Assembly (NCBI RefSeq): GCF_014127485.1
Contig: NZ_CP059903.1
Location: 1,984,001-2,048,000 of the forward strand
Length of the DNA: 64,000 nt
Source of the DNA: Nocardioides dongkuii
Lineage (GTDB): Bacteria; Actinomycetota; Actinomycetes; Propionibacteriales; Nocardioidaceae
Direction of reading: 5' to 3'
Part shown: piece after piece, positions 51,287-58,809 of the stretch
Position numbering within the stretch: the first letter of the stretch is position 1
How the letters are laid out: the number at the start of each line of letters is the position of its first letter
Notes under the pieces: generated by a model
Seen by the model: only the letters and a program-made list of their open reading frames with translations
Told to the model about the DNA's origin: nothing
Databases searched by the model: none
Position numbers and translations under genes: made by a program

Positions 51287-52756
51287 ATGGCTACTCGCGA
51301 AGGCGGTCTGCCGACGGCTCCGGAGGGCTCGGCGCCGCGCCGCTCCTTGATCAGCTGGACGTCGATGGCGGTCCTCATCGCCACGGCGGTCGCCAGCGTG
51401 CGCGGCCTGCCGGCCATGGCCGCCTACGGCTGGGCGTCGATCTTCCTCTACGTCCTGCCCGCGATCGTGTTCATGGTGCCGGTCGCGCTCGTGGCCGCGG
51501 AGCTGGCGAGCGGGTGGAAGGGCGGGGTCTTCGTCTGGGTGAGGGAGGCGTACGGCGACCGCATCGGCTTCGTCGCCGTCTGGCAGCAGTGGATGCAGAA
51601 CGTCGCCTGGTTCCCGGTCCAGCTGGCGTTCTTCGCCTCCGCGCTGGCGTACGCCTTCGACCGCGACCTCGCGAACTCGGGCCTCTTCACCGGCCTGGTG
51701 ATCCTCGTCGTGTTCTGGTTCTCGACCCTCATCGCGACCCGCGGGGTCGCGGCGTTCGCCAAGGTGGCGACCTGGGGGTTCCTGATCGGCACGATCGTGC
51801 CGGCCGCGGCGCTGATCATCTTCGCGGTCCTCTACTGGCAGGACGGCGCCTCCTCGCACCTCCCGCCGCCCGAGGACGCACAGTGGCTCCCGACGTACAC
51901 CGGGCTGGCGAGCATCGTGCTCATCGTGAGCAACTTCCTCTCCTACGCCGGGATGGAGATGAACGCGGTCCATGTGACGGAGATGCGCAGGCCCGCCGTC
52001 GAGTTCCCGAAGGCGATCGCCGTGTCCGTCGTCCTCATCCTGTTCGTCTTCATCCTGCCGACGCTGGCCATCTCCGTCGGGGTGCCCGGCTCCAGCCTCA
52101 ACCTGACCCAGGGCGTGCTGCAGGCCTTCGACGTCTTCTTCACCCGTCTCGGCATGTCCTGGGGCACCACCGCCATGGCCGTGCTGATCGTGGTCGGGAT
52201 CCTCGCCTCGGTGGTCACCTGGATCCCCGGGCCGAGCCGTGGCCTGCTCATCGTGGGCAGGGAGGGCTACCTCCCCCCGCGGCTGCAGGGTGCCAACGAC
52301 CGGGGCATGCCGGTCCCGATCCTGATGGTCCAGGGGCTCGTCGTGACGGTCCTGGCCGTCCTGTTCGCGGTGCTGCCGTCCGTGCAGTCGGTCTTCTGGA
52401 TCCTCACCGCGATGGCCGTGCAGCTCTACCTGATCATGTACATGCTCATGTTCCTGGCGGCGATGCGGCTGCGTCGCACCCACCCCGACGTGCCCCGCGG
52501 CTTCCGGACGCCGCTGATGCCGGTGGTCGGGTCGATCGGGTTCCTGGCGAGCGCCGCGGCCTTCCTGCTCGGCTTCGTGAGGCCCTCGGGGGACGGCGAC
52601 TCGATCTCCCAGGGGACCTACCTCCTGATCCTCGTCGCCGGCATCATCGCCCTCGGCATCTGGCCGTTCCTCCTGCACCAGCTGCGCAAGCCGGAGTGGA
52701 AGGTCGAGTCCTCCCGAGGACACCCCCAGTCCGGCGCGCCCGACGAAGGGGCCTGA
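51287..52756 (+). CDS. APC superfamily amino acid permease (GadC-like)
   Basis: The 489-residue product has about 12 membrane segments. SWTSMAVLIATAVASVRGLP and WKGGVFVWVREAYGDRIGFV follow the glutamate/GABA antiporter branch of the APC superfamily (the GGVFxWV motif is typical). Substrates are presumably amino acids or their decarboxylation products; no decarboxylase gene is in the window. The start ATG 51287 follows ggaaggcg. The neighbouring YhiM-like gene hints at an acid-stress role, which is inference. Confidence 0.9.
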   Translation: MATREGGLPTAPEGSAPRRSLISWTSMAVLIATAVASVRGLPAMAAYGWASIFLYVLPAIVFMVPVALVAAELASGWKGGVFVWVREAYGDRIGFVAVWQQWMQNVAWFPVQLAFFASALAYAFDRDLANSGLFTGLVILVVFWFSTLIATRGVAAFAKVATWGFLIGTIVPAAALIIFAVLYWQDGASSHLPPPEDAQWLPTYTGLASIVLIVSNFLSYAGMEMNAVHVTEMRRPAVEFPKAIAVSVVLILFVFILPTLAISVGVPGSSLNLTQGVLQAFDVFFTRLGMSWGTTAMAVLIVVGILASVVTWIPGPSRGLLIVGREGYLPPRLQGANDRGMPVPILMVQGLVVTVLAVLFAVLPSVQSVFWILTAMAVQLYLIMYMLMFLAAMRLRRTHPDVPRGFRTPLMPVVGSIGFLASAAAFLLGFVRPSGDGDSISQGTYLLILVAGIIALGIWPFLLHQLRKPEWKVESSRGHPQSGAPDEGA

Positions 52757-52761
52757 GTCCC

Positions 52762-53205
52762 ATGACCGCGATGCGTTCACGAGCTGCCCGTCCCGCCGTA
52801 CGCCGGACGGTGGGGCTGGTCGTAGCCGGCGTCGCGCTGTGCGGGTGCACCGCCGCCGGTACGGCGTCCGATCCCGACAGCGCCAAGGCCGAGGACCTCG
52901 CCGAGCAGCTCAACGAGAGACTGGCGGCGGTCGACCTCCCCGAGGTCGACCCGTCCACGGCGACCGCGCTGTACGGCACCGACGGCGGCGTGAGCTGCAA
53001 GAACGTCGCCGGTCTGCAGCAGCAGCTCGCGTTCTCCCAGTTCGGCACCAACGCCCGACACCAGCCCCGCCTCGCCCTGGACCCGTCCCTCGTCGCCTAC
53101 GACCTGGCCGTGGTCAAGACCTACTGCCCGGACAAGCTGGACTCGCTGATCGACGCGATCGAGAAGCTCGACACCGAGGACACCATCCCGACCCCGTCCG
53201 ACTAG
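52762..53205 (+). CDS. Small putative lipoprotein
   Basis: The 147-residue product has an N-terminal signal (RRTVGLVVAGVALCGCTAAG) with a lipobox-like LCGC, so Cys near residue 29 may be lipidated and the protein tethered outside. The mature part is helical (AEDLAEQLNERLAAVDLPEV, LDSLIDAIEKLDTEDTI) with two further cysteines (GVSCKN, KTYCPDK). It starts 5 bp after the permease stop, suggesting co-transcription. I do not recognise the family. Confidence 0.8.
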   Translation: MTAMRSRAARPAVRRTVGLVVAGVALCGCTAAGTASDPDSAKAEDLAEQLNERLAAVDLPEVDPSTATALYGTDGGVSCKNVAGLQQQLAFSQFGTNARHQPRLALDPSLVAYDLAVVKTYCPDKLDSLIDAIEKLDTEDTIPTPSD

Positions 53206-53256
53206 CCGGCCTTCAACCACAGCCTCAGAGCCGGACCGCAGGGGATGGGACCGGCT

Positions 53257-53560
53257 TCACCCTCCGAGCAGCCCGAGCAACGTCGCCTGCTGGACCGCCT
53301 CGCCCCGCGATCGGACCCCGAGCTTGCGGTGCATCGCCGAGACCTCCGGGGCGACGGTGTTGCGGGGACGTGCAGCCGCTGGGCGATGTCCCCGATCCGG
53401 AGGTGGGTCTGGAGGTGGGGGAGACGTCGCAGCTCCGCGGGGGTGAGCGGCGCCGGTGCCTGCCTGAACGCCGACCCGGCGCGGCAGGCTGGCCGACCGG
53501 GCGCGGCGGCGTCGGGGCAGCTCGGGGCGGCGGCCAGACCGGCCTGCTCGGGCACGGCGC
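53257..53560 (-). pseudogene. LuxR-type regulator, C-terminal HTH remnant with frameshift
   Basis: Minus-strand sequence reads APLTPAELRRLPHLQTHLRI and GDIAQRLHVP, then after a 1-nt deletion continues in another frame as NTVAPEVSAMHRKLGVRSRG and EAVQQATLLGLLGG before a stop at 53257. This is the C-terminal helix-turn-helix of the actinobacterial LuxR group (LTPAELRLLP start). The upstream part of the regulator is missing. It lies just after the bile salt hydrolase gene on the same strand. Confidence 0.7.
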
Positions 53561-53596
53561 GCTCGTAGGCCGAGGCCAGAAGGGGCGGGGGACCCG

Positions 53597-54568
53597 CTAG
53601 TTCTGCGCCAGGATCTGCTGCCCGGTGACGAGCGGATAGCTGGAGAGGGTGTTCCCGTCGAGGTCGACCTGGTGCAGGTCGACGGCGGTCACCTGGCTGT
53701 TCTCGTAGGTCTTGTAGTAGTAGATCCCCCGGTCGGTGTTGCAGCAGGAGGAGTAGATCGTGATCTCGTACCGGTCGCCGACCTCCACGCAGCCCCGCTG
53801 CTGCTCGACGCTGCCCAGGATGTGGAAGAACTGGCTGATCGCCTCGGACTCGGACTCTCCGGACACCGAGTTGGCGGCGGTGAACGCCGCCTTGACGAAT
53901 CGGGACATCGAGGAGAGGTCGCCGGGCAGGCCGACGCCGCCGAGCCCCCGGCTGTAGGCGTCGAGGTGCAGCTTCTTGGAGAAATGGTTCTCCGGCTGGC
54001 TGGGCGAGATGCTCGCGTAGTTGTTGAGGTTGAAGATCTGGATGTCGAAAGTGGGGTTGTTGGTGAGGAGGCCCACCGGGTTCTCGTAGACCCGCAGCCC
54101 GTCCTTGACGGACTCGACCGTCAGCGACTCGTCGCGGTCGGAGATGATCCAGTGGAGGGGGGAGAGCGGGAACTCCGCGTTGAACGAGATGTCGACCAGC
54201 ACGAGCTTCTTCAGGGCCTCCCGGACCTCTGAGACCGTCTCGAACTGCCCCAGGATCCAGGGGATGAACTCGAACGGCGTGACGTTGTCCATCCCCGCGG
54301 TCTCGGGCTTGTAGTCGGCGTTGTCGGGGAAGTTGAGCCCCGCCATGCTCAGCCCCTTCTCGTTGGTCGCGTCGTAGTAGAGGGGATAGCCGTCGGCCAC
54401 GGTCGTCATCCCGATGATCGCGTGGTGGGTCGCCATGTCGGCGACCTTCCGGAACGGGAACGGGAAGTTGCGGGGGGTGATCGTCACCGCTTCGCGGTAG
54501 GAGAACTCCAGGTCGAGGTTGCGACCGAAGTAGTGGTCTTTCGCGGTGTAGTTCGTCGCCGTGCACAC
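53597..54568 (-). CDS. Bile salt hydrolase (choloylglycine hydrolase family)
   Basis: 323 residues from GTG 54568, which makes the product begin (f)M-C-T so that Met removal exposes the Ntn nucleophile Cys2. A ggagg lies 10 nt upstream. A frame opening at 54634 would bury this Cys. The family's key residues appear in order: Cys2, Arg16 and Asp19 (FGRNLDLEFSYRE), Asn79 (SMAGLNFPDNADY), Asn171 (LLTNNPTFDIQIFNLNNY), Arg223 (GLPGDLSSMSRFVKAAF). SSCCNTDRGIYYYKTYENS near the end is also typical. The enzyme cleaves the amide of conjugated bile acids or related N-acyl amides, cytoplasmic in most bacteria. Codon composition is less GC-rich than neighbours. Confidence 0.93.
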   Translation of the reverse strand: MCTATNYTAKDHYFGRNLDLEFSYREAVTITPRNFPFPFRKVADMATHHAIIGMTTVADGYPLYYDATNEKGLSMAGLNFPDNADYKPETAGMDNVTPFEFIPWILGQFETVSEVREALKKLVLVDISFNAEFPLSPLHWIISDRDESLTVESVKDGLRVYENPVGLLTNNPTFDIQIFNLNNYASISPSQPENHFSKKLHLDAYSRGLGGVGLPGDLSSMSRFVKAAFTAANSVSGESESEAISQFFHILGSVEQQRGCVEVGDRYEITIYSSCCNTDRGIYYYKTYENSQVTAVDLHQVDLDGNTLSSYPLVTGQQILAQN

Positions 54569-54829
54569 GAGTGCTGCCTCCACGTTGTCGAGGGACCGGC
54601 ACCCGGACGGGTGCGACCTCCTGTCGAGTTTCATGGGCCGGACCGACTCCAGACAGAGGAATTCGGCCCTGGCTGCTCAAGGACCCGCCTGCACAGGCAG
54701 ACCTGCCCGGGTGCGGTCGACCCCCGACGAGGCCTGCCTGGCAGCCACAGCACCGCACCCGCGGGGAAGAGCGGCACGGTCCTACGGGTGTCCAACCTGC
54801 GCGACGCAGACGACGACCGCCTACAGCGA
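54569..54829. other. Intergenic region before the bile salt hydrolase gene
   Basis: About 260 bp between the stop of the MocR gene and the start of the bile salt hydrolase gene, both on the minus strand. It carries the strong ribosome-binding site for the hydrolase and presumably its promoter. No operator motif stands out. Confidence 0.4.
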
Positions 54830-56227
54830 CTAGACGGCAGCCTGGATGCTGGCCGCAGCCGTGGGGAACGACGCCGGGTCCGGTCCGGTGAAGTTGAGCC
54901 GCAGGTAGGGAGCCGCCGGCTCCGTGGGGAACCACTCGTCCCCGGACGCAACCCACACGCCGCGGTCCTCGCACGCGCGGACGAGCCGGTCGAGGTCCGT
55001 GCCGTCGGGCAGGCGGGCCCAGAGGTGGAGCCCGCCGGCGGGGAGGTGGTCGACGGTCAGGCTCGGGGCGTGGTCGCGGATGCTTCGGGCCAGCAGGTCG
55101 CGGCGCTCGCGCAACTGCGACCGCAGACGTCGCCGGTGCGAGCGCCACCCGGGGTCGGTGACCACCTCGAGGGCGGCCTGCTGGAGGACCGCGCTGGTGT
55201 AGAGCGACTCCGCCGCCCGGTCGGCCAGCAGCCGATCGAGCACCGGGCCACGCGCGGCGATGGCGCCGACCCGCAGGGACGGCGACGTGCTCTTGGTGAG
55301 CGAGCGGACGTAGACGACATGGCCGGTGGGGTCGAGAGCGGCGAGCGGACGGGGCTCGGTGTCGATGGCGAAGTCGTGTGCCCAGTCGTCCTCGACGAGG
55401 AATGCGCCGTGATGGCGGGCGAGCTCGAGCACGTCGATGCTGCGCCGCGCCGACCACTGGGCGCCGGTCGGGTTGGCGTAGGTCGGCTGCACGTAGATCG
55501 CGCGTGCACCGGTCTCCCTCAGCGCTCGGTCGAGCTGGGCGGGGACCGGTCCTTCGGCGTCGCTGGCCACCGGTACCAGGTGGACGCCCGCCTGGTGGGC
55601 AGCCAGGATCGCGCCCCAGTAGGTGGGGGACTCGACCAGCAGGGGGTGTCCCGGCGGAACCAGCGCGCGGAACGCCGAGGTCAGGGCGCTCTGGCTGCCC
55701 GGCGTGATGATCACGTCGTTGCCGGTCGGTGCTGGATGGTCGGCCGGTGTGGCGCCGGCGATCTCGGCGGCGAACCAGGCGCGGAGCTCCCACAGCCCCG
55801 CAGCGGGCGGTCGCGTCGTGGCCGCGCCACCCCTGGTCGCCCGGGTCAGCGCCGTTCGCACCAGGCGGGCCGGCAGCAGCCCCGGCTCGGGGTAGCCGGA
55901 GTGCAGGGCCTGGGCGTCCTCGGGCGCTGCGCGCAGGGCCCCGGCGATCCGCGGCAACACCGCTCGCGGAGCGCCGAGCGCCGCGGTCTGCCACCCGTGG
56001 TCGGTGCTGCGCACGGCGCGGCTCTCGCGCACGAAGTTGCCGACTCCGGGACGGGACTCGATCGCACCGGCGACCGCGAGCGCGCGCAACGCCTTCTGCA
56101 CCGTGACCGGGCTAGCGGCGTGCTCCGCGACCAGCTGCCGGGTCGAGGGCAGGCGGGCTCCGGGCGGCGCCTCGGCCAACCATCGCCGAACGGCGGCGAC
56201 GATCCGATCGCTGCTATCGTCGGTCAT
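54830..56227 (-). CDS. MocR-type regulator (GntR HTH fused to aminotransferase class I domain)
   Basis: The 465-residue product has an N-terminal GntR winged helix (SSDRIVAAVRRWLAEAPPGA, LPSTRQLVAEHAASPVTVQK) followed by a fold-type I PLP domain: ESPTYWGAILAAHQAGVHLV, YVQPTYANPTGAQWS, FLVEDDWAHDFAI, and the PLP lysine in SLTKSTSPSLRVGAIAARG. Such proteins sense PLP or amino-acid derivatives and regulate neighbouring genes. The start ATG 56227 overlaps the start codon of the divergent EamA gene, and the CATG is flanked by a palindrome, so the EamA gene is the likely target. Confidence 0.93.
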   Translation of the reverse strand: MTDDSSDRIVAAVRRWLAEAPPGARLPSTRQLVAEHAASPVTVQKALRALAVAGAIESRPGVGNFVRESRAVRSTDHGWQTAALGAPRAVLPRIAGALRAAPEDAQALHSGYPEPGLLPARLVRTALTRATRGGAATTRPPAAGLWELRAWFAAEIAGATPADHPAPTGNDVIITPGSQSALTSAFRALVPPGHPLLVESPTYWGAILAAHQAGVHLVPVASDAEGPVPAQLDRALRETGARAIYVQPTYANPTGAQWSARRSIDVLELARHHGAFLVEDDWAHDFAIDTEPRPLAALDPTGHVVYVRSLTKSTSPSLRVGAIAARGPVLDRLLADRAAESLYTSAVLQQAALEVVTDPGWRSHRRRLRSQLRERRDLLARSIRDHAPSLTVDHLPAGGLHLWARLPDGTDLDRLVRACEDRGVWVASGDEWFPTEPAAPYLRLNFTGPDPASFPTAAASIQAAV

Positions 56228-57224
56228 GACGCAGCACAGTAGCGCTACTCGCCTCTTCTCGCCGCCGCTACTTCTCCCTGGCGCGGCCACGGGTCTGCGT
56301 TGGGGTCTCCTGGGGGTCGTGGCGTTCTCCCTCACGGTCCCGCTGACCCGGGTGGCCGTGGGAGGGCTCTCGCCGCTGTTCATCGGCTCGGGGCGCGCCG
56401 TCGTCGCGGCCCTGCTCGCGGCCGCTGCCTTGGCGCTGACCCGACAGCGTCGCCCCCGAAGGGGACAGTGGGTCCGGGTCTGCATCGTGTCTGCCGGCAT
56501 CGTCGTCGGGTTCCCCGTGCTGACCTCGTACGCCCTGACCGTCACCCCCGCCAGCCACGGCGCGGTCGTCATCGCGCTGCTGCCGGCGGTCACCGCCGTG
56601 GTGGTCGTGGTCCGCACCGGGGAACGGCCCGTCCCTGCGTTCTGGCGATACTCGGCGGCCGGGGCGCTGGCGGCCGTGTTCTTCGCCGTCGTCGGCAGCG
56701 GTGGACCCGGTGCCCTGCACCGCGCCGACCTCCTCCTGTTCGCCGCGGTCCTCGCCGCCGCGGTCGGGTACGCCGAGGGCGGGCTGCTGGCGCGCGACCT
56801 GGGGGCGTGGCAGACGGTGTCGTGGGCGCTCGTCGTGGCCGCGCCGGTGATGACGGTCCTGACCGGGTTCGCCGTCGCGGCGCAGACACCGACGGGATCG
56901 CCGGCGGAATGGGCCGCCTTCGGCTACCTGTCCGTGGTCAGCATGTTCCTGGGATTCTTCGCCTGGTACCGAGGGCTGGCCATCGGGCCGATGGCGAAGG
57001 TCAGCCAGGTCCAGCTGGTCCAGCCGGTCCTGAGCATCGCCTGGGCAGCCCTCCTCCTCGACGAGCACCTCGCCGCCACCACCGTCCTCGGTGGTCTCGT
57101 CGTGATCGGCTGCGCCGGGGGCGCCGTACGAACGCGGATCGGCGGCGACCAGCCGCCGGCGAGCGATCAGTCCTCCTCGCGCCTGGTCCGTTCCAGGGCG
57201 AGGCGCAGGAGCCGCCGATGGTGA
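56226..57224 (+). CDS. EamA family (DMT) transporter
   Basis: The 332-residue product has about ten membrane helices in two EamA halves: LLGVVAFSLTVPLTRVAVGG, GRAVVAALLAAAALALTRQR, then VSMFLGFFAWYRGLAIGPMA and VQLVQPVLSIAWAALLLDEH, the usual second-half signature. It probably exports an amino acid or other small metabolite. ATG 56226 is chosen because no later start precedes the first helix. Its 3' end overlaps a convergent gene by 58 bp. Confidence 0.9.
   Translation: MTQHSSATRLFSPPLLLPGAATGLRWGLLGVVAFSLTVPLTRVAVGGLSPLFIGSGRAVVAALLAAAALALTRQRRPRRGQWVRVCIVSAGIVVGFPVLTSYALTVTPASHGAVVIALLPAVTAVVVVVRTGERPVPAFWRYSAAGALAAVFFAVVGSGGPGALHRADLLLFAAVLAAAVGYAEGGLLARDLGAWQTVSWALVVAAPVMTVLTGFAVAAQTPTGSPAEWAAFGYLSVVSMFLGFFAWYRGLAIGPMAKVSQVQLVQPVLSIAWAALLLDEHLAATTVLGGLVVIGCAGGAVRTRIGGDQPPASDQSSSRLVRSRARRRSRRW
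56238..56249. promoter_or_regulatory. Palindrome at the MocR/EamA divergent start
   Basis: agtagcgctact is a perfect 12-bp palindrome lying 12-23 bp inside the EamA gene and 11-22 bp before the MocR start. The two start codons share the sequence CATG, so any operator must lie within coding sequence; this palindrome is the best candidate for MocR binding. Confidence 0.4.
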
Positions 57225-57529
57225 GCGGCCGTCGTGCGTCCGCCCGGGAAGAGGTAGAGCCACCAGTGCCGGAGGCCCTCGCGCCGGACGGTGGCGTCCA
57301 CGTCGATGCGGCCGTCGGGGGAGCGGACCGGCTCGACGGGGTCCAGGAGCACCACGTCCGTCGCCCGCTCCGCGAGGGCGTGGTGCGCGGCGGCGCCCGC
57401 GACGGCCTGCTCGCGCACGTCGTCGGGGCACCGGTGTCTCAGGACGAGGTGGATCGCGACGTGCCCGGCGACCAGCAGGAGACCGCCCGTCACTGCCAGG
57501 AGCGCTAGGGGGAACCAGATGTCCTTCAC
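57167..57529 (-). CDS. Small membrane protein downstream of mrpG
   Basis: The 120-residue product starts at GTG 57529. One hydrophobic segment (IWFPLALLAVTGGLLLVAGH) is followed by a cytoplasmic domain rich in H, R and E (RHRCPDDVREQAVAGAAAHH, LRHWWLYLFPGGRTTAAHHR). It lies 61 bp after the mrpG stop on the same strand, so it may be the last gene of the Mrp operon. The 58-bp convergent overlap with the EamA gene is unusual. I do not recognise the family. Confidence 0.65.
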   Translation of the reverse strand: MKDIWFPLALLAVTGGLLLVAGHVAIHLVLRHRCPDDVREQAVAGAAAHHALAERATDVVLLDPVEPVRSPDGRIDVDATVRREGLRHWWLYLFPGGRTTAAHHRRLLRLALERTRREED

Positions 57530-57590
57530 CGCCCCACCCCCTCGTCGGGGCCAGGATCCTCCGCGGACGTAGGCACCGGCAACCCCCGGC

Positions 57591-57956
57591 TCACGGAGCG
57601 CCGCGCGGCTCCCGGTGCTCGAGGTCGTCGGTGAGCTCGTCGACGACGAGCAGGTCGTGCCGGACCTGACCGGCGCGGAACGACGCCCGGCCGACCATGT
57701 GGCTGGACACGACGCTGGTGACCATCTGGAGCAGGACGACGAGCGCCAGCAGACCGAAGACGCTGGGCTGCCGCACCCGGAGGGCGACGCCGAGCATCAC
57801 GAGCACGGTGCCGAGGACCTGGGGCTTGGTCGCCGCGTGCATCCGGCTGAGCAGGTCCGGCATCCGCACCACGCCGATGGCGGCGATCAGCGCCAGCAGC
57901 GCGCCGAGGAGGAAGCACCCCGCTGCGGCGAGGTCGGCGAGGTCGGTCCAGCTCAT
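57591..57956 (-). CDS. mrpG: Na+/H+ antiporter subunit G
   Basis: The 121-residue product is a three-helix MnhG/MrpG subunit: AAAGCFLLGALLALIAAIGV, VRMPDLLSRMHAATKPQVLG (the conserved PDxxxRxHAxTKxxxLG block) and LLALVVLLQMVTSVVSSHMV. It belongs to the multisubunit Mrp cation/proton antiporter at the cytoplasmic membrane. A C-terminal acidic tail (LLVVDELTDDLEHREPR) follows. The start ATG 57956 overlaps mrpF by 4 bp. Confidence 0.94.
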   Translation of the reverse strand: MSWTDLADLAAAGCFLLGALLALIAAIGVVRMPDLLSRMHAATKPQVLGTVLVMLGVALRVRQPSVFGLLALVVLLQMVTSVVSSHMVGRASFRAGQVRHDLLVVDELTDDLEHREPRGAP

Positions 57957-58252
57957 GCGGCACCACCGCGGTCGTCGTCGCCGCCGGACTCGACGTCGTC
58001 GCTCCGGCTGGCGTAGCGGGCGACGCTGACCGCGCCCACGAACCCGCAGCCGGCGAGGACGAGCACGACCGGCAGCGCGTACGTGACTCCGGTGTGTGCG
58101 GCGTGGAGGCCGATCGCGCACACCGTGACGGCGACGAGCACGTCGAGCGCGACGCTCCGGTCGAGGATCGTCGGTCCGAGGGTCATCCGCACGACCAGCA
58201 GGATCGCCGCGACGAACAGCATGGTGCCGGCGAGGACGAGGACGACGGTCAT
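57953..58252 (-). CDS. mrpF: Na+/H+ antiporter subunit F
   Basis: The 99-residue product has three helices and the MnhF signature VRMTLGPTILDRSVALDVLV between helix 1 and helix 2, then VTYALPVVLVLAGCGFVGAV. It is the small MrpF subunit. Overlaps of 4 bp on both sides show tight operon coupling with mrpE and mrpG. Confidence 0.94.
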   Translation of the reverse strand: MTVVLVLAGTMLFVAAILLVVRMTLGPTILDRSVALDVLVAVTVCAIGLHAAHTGVTYALPVVLVLAGCGFVGAVSVARYASRSDDVESGGDDDRGGAA

Positions 58253-58809
58253 GACCTGGCCTCCTCGACCGGGCGGGGCGGCAGGGCGCGGAGCAGTCGT
58301 TGCTCCAGGGCGAGGGCGTCGCGCCGGAACGCCTCGGCCGCCTCCGCGTCCGGCACGTCCAGCACGTGGAGGTAGAGCGTGTGGGTGGACCGGCGTGCCT
58401 CGACGACCACCGAGCCGGGGATCAGCGAGAGCATCGCGGCCACCAGCGTCATCACGAAGTCCGAGGCGCTCTCCAGGTCGACCGCGACCACGGCGTTGCG
58501 CACCGGCCGCCTGCGCAGGACGACGCCGGCGACCTGGATGCTGGCCCGTACGACGTCGAGGAGGAACCGGACGACGACGCCCAGCAGGAGCAGGGGGCGC
58601 ACCCGGGCGGCCAGGTCGATCGGCGGGAGCGGGAAGACCACGCAGACGCCCACCGCCACCAGCACCCCGCCGACGACGAGCAGCGGCGTCAGGTCGCCCC
58701 ACAGCGCCAACCAGACCAGGGTCAGCCAGGCGACCGCGAACGGCTGGACGGCCCGGTGTCGCGCCGGTCGCGTGGTGCCGTCGCGCCGCGTGCGCGTCAC
58801 CGGGCTCAT
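58249..58809 (-). CDS. mrpE: Na+/H+ antiporter subunit E
   Basis: The 186-residue product has an N-terminal pair of helices (AWLTLVWLALWGDLTPLLVV, GGVLVAVGVCVVFPLPPIDL), RFLLDVVRASIQVAGVVL and a C-terminal domain with LVAAMLSLIPGSVVVEARRS, HTLYLHVLDV, matching MrpE. The length is normal. ATG 58809 overlaps the mrpD stop by 4 bp. Confidence 0.93.
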   Translation of the reverse strand: MSPVTRTRRDGTTRPARHRAVQPFAVAWLTLVWLALWGDLTPLLVVGGVLVAVGVCVVFPLPPIDLAARVRPLLLLGVVVRFLLDVVRASIQVAGVVLRRRPVRNAVVAVDLESASDFVMTLVAAMLSLIPGSVVVEARRSTHTLYLHVLDVPDAEAAEAFRRDALALEQRLLRALPPRPVEEARS

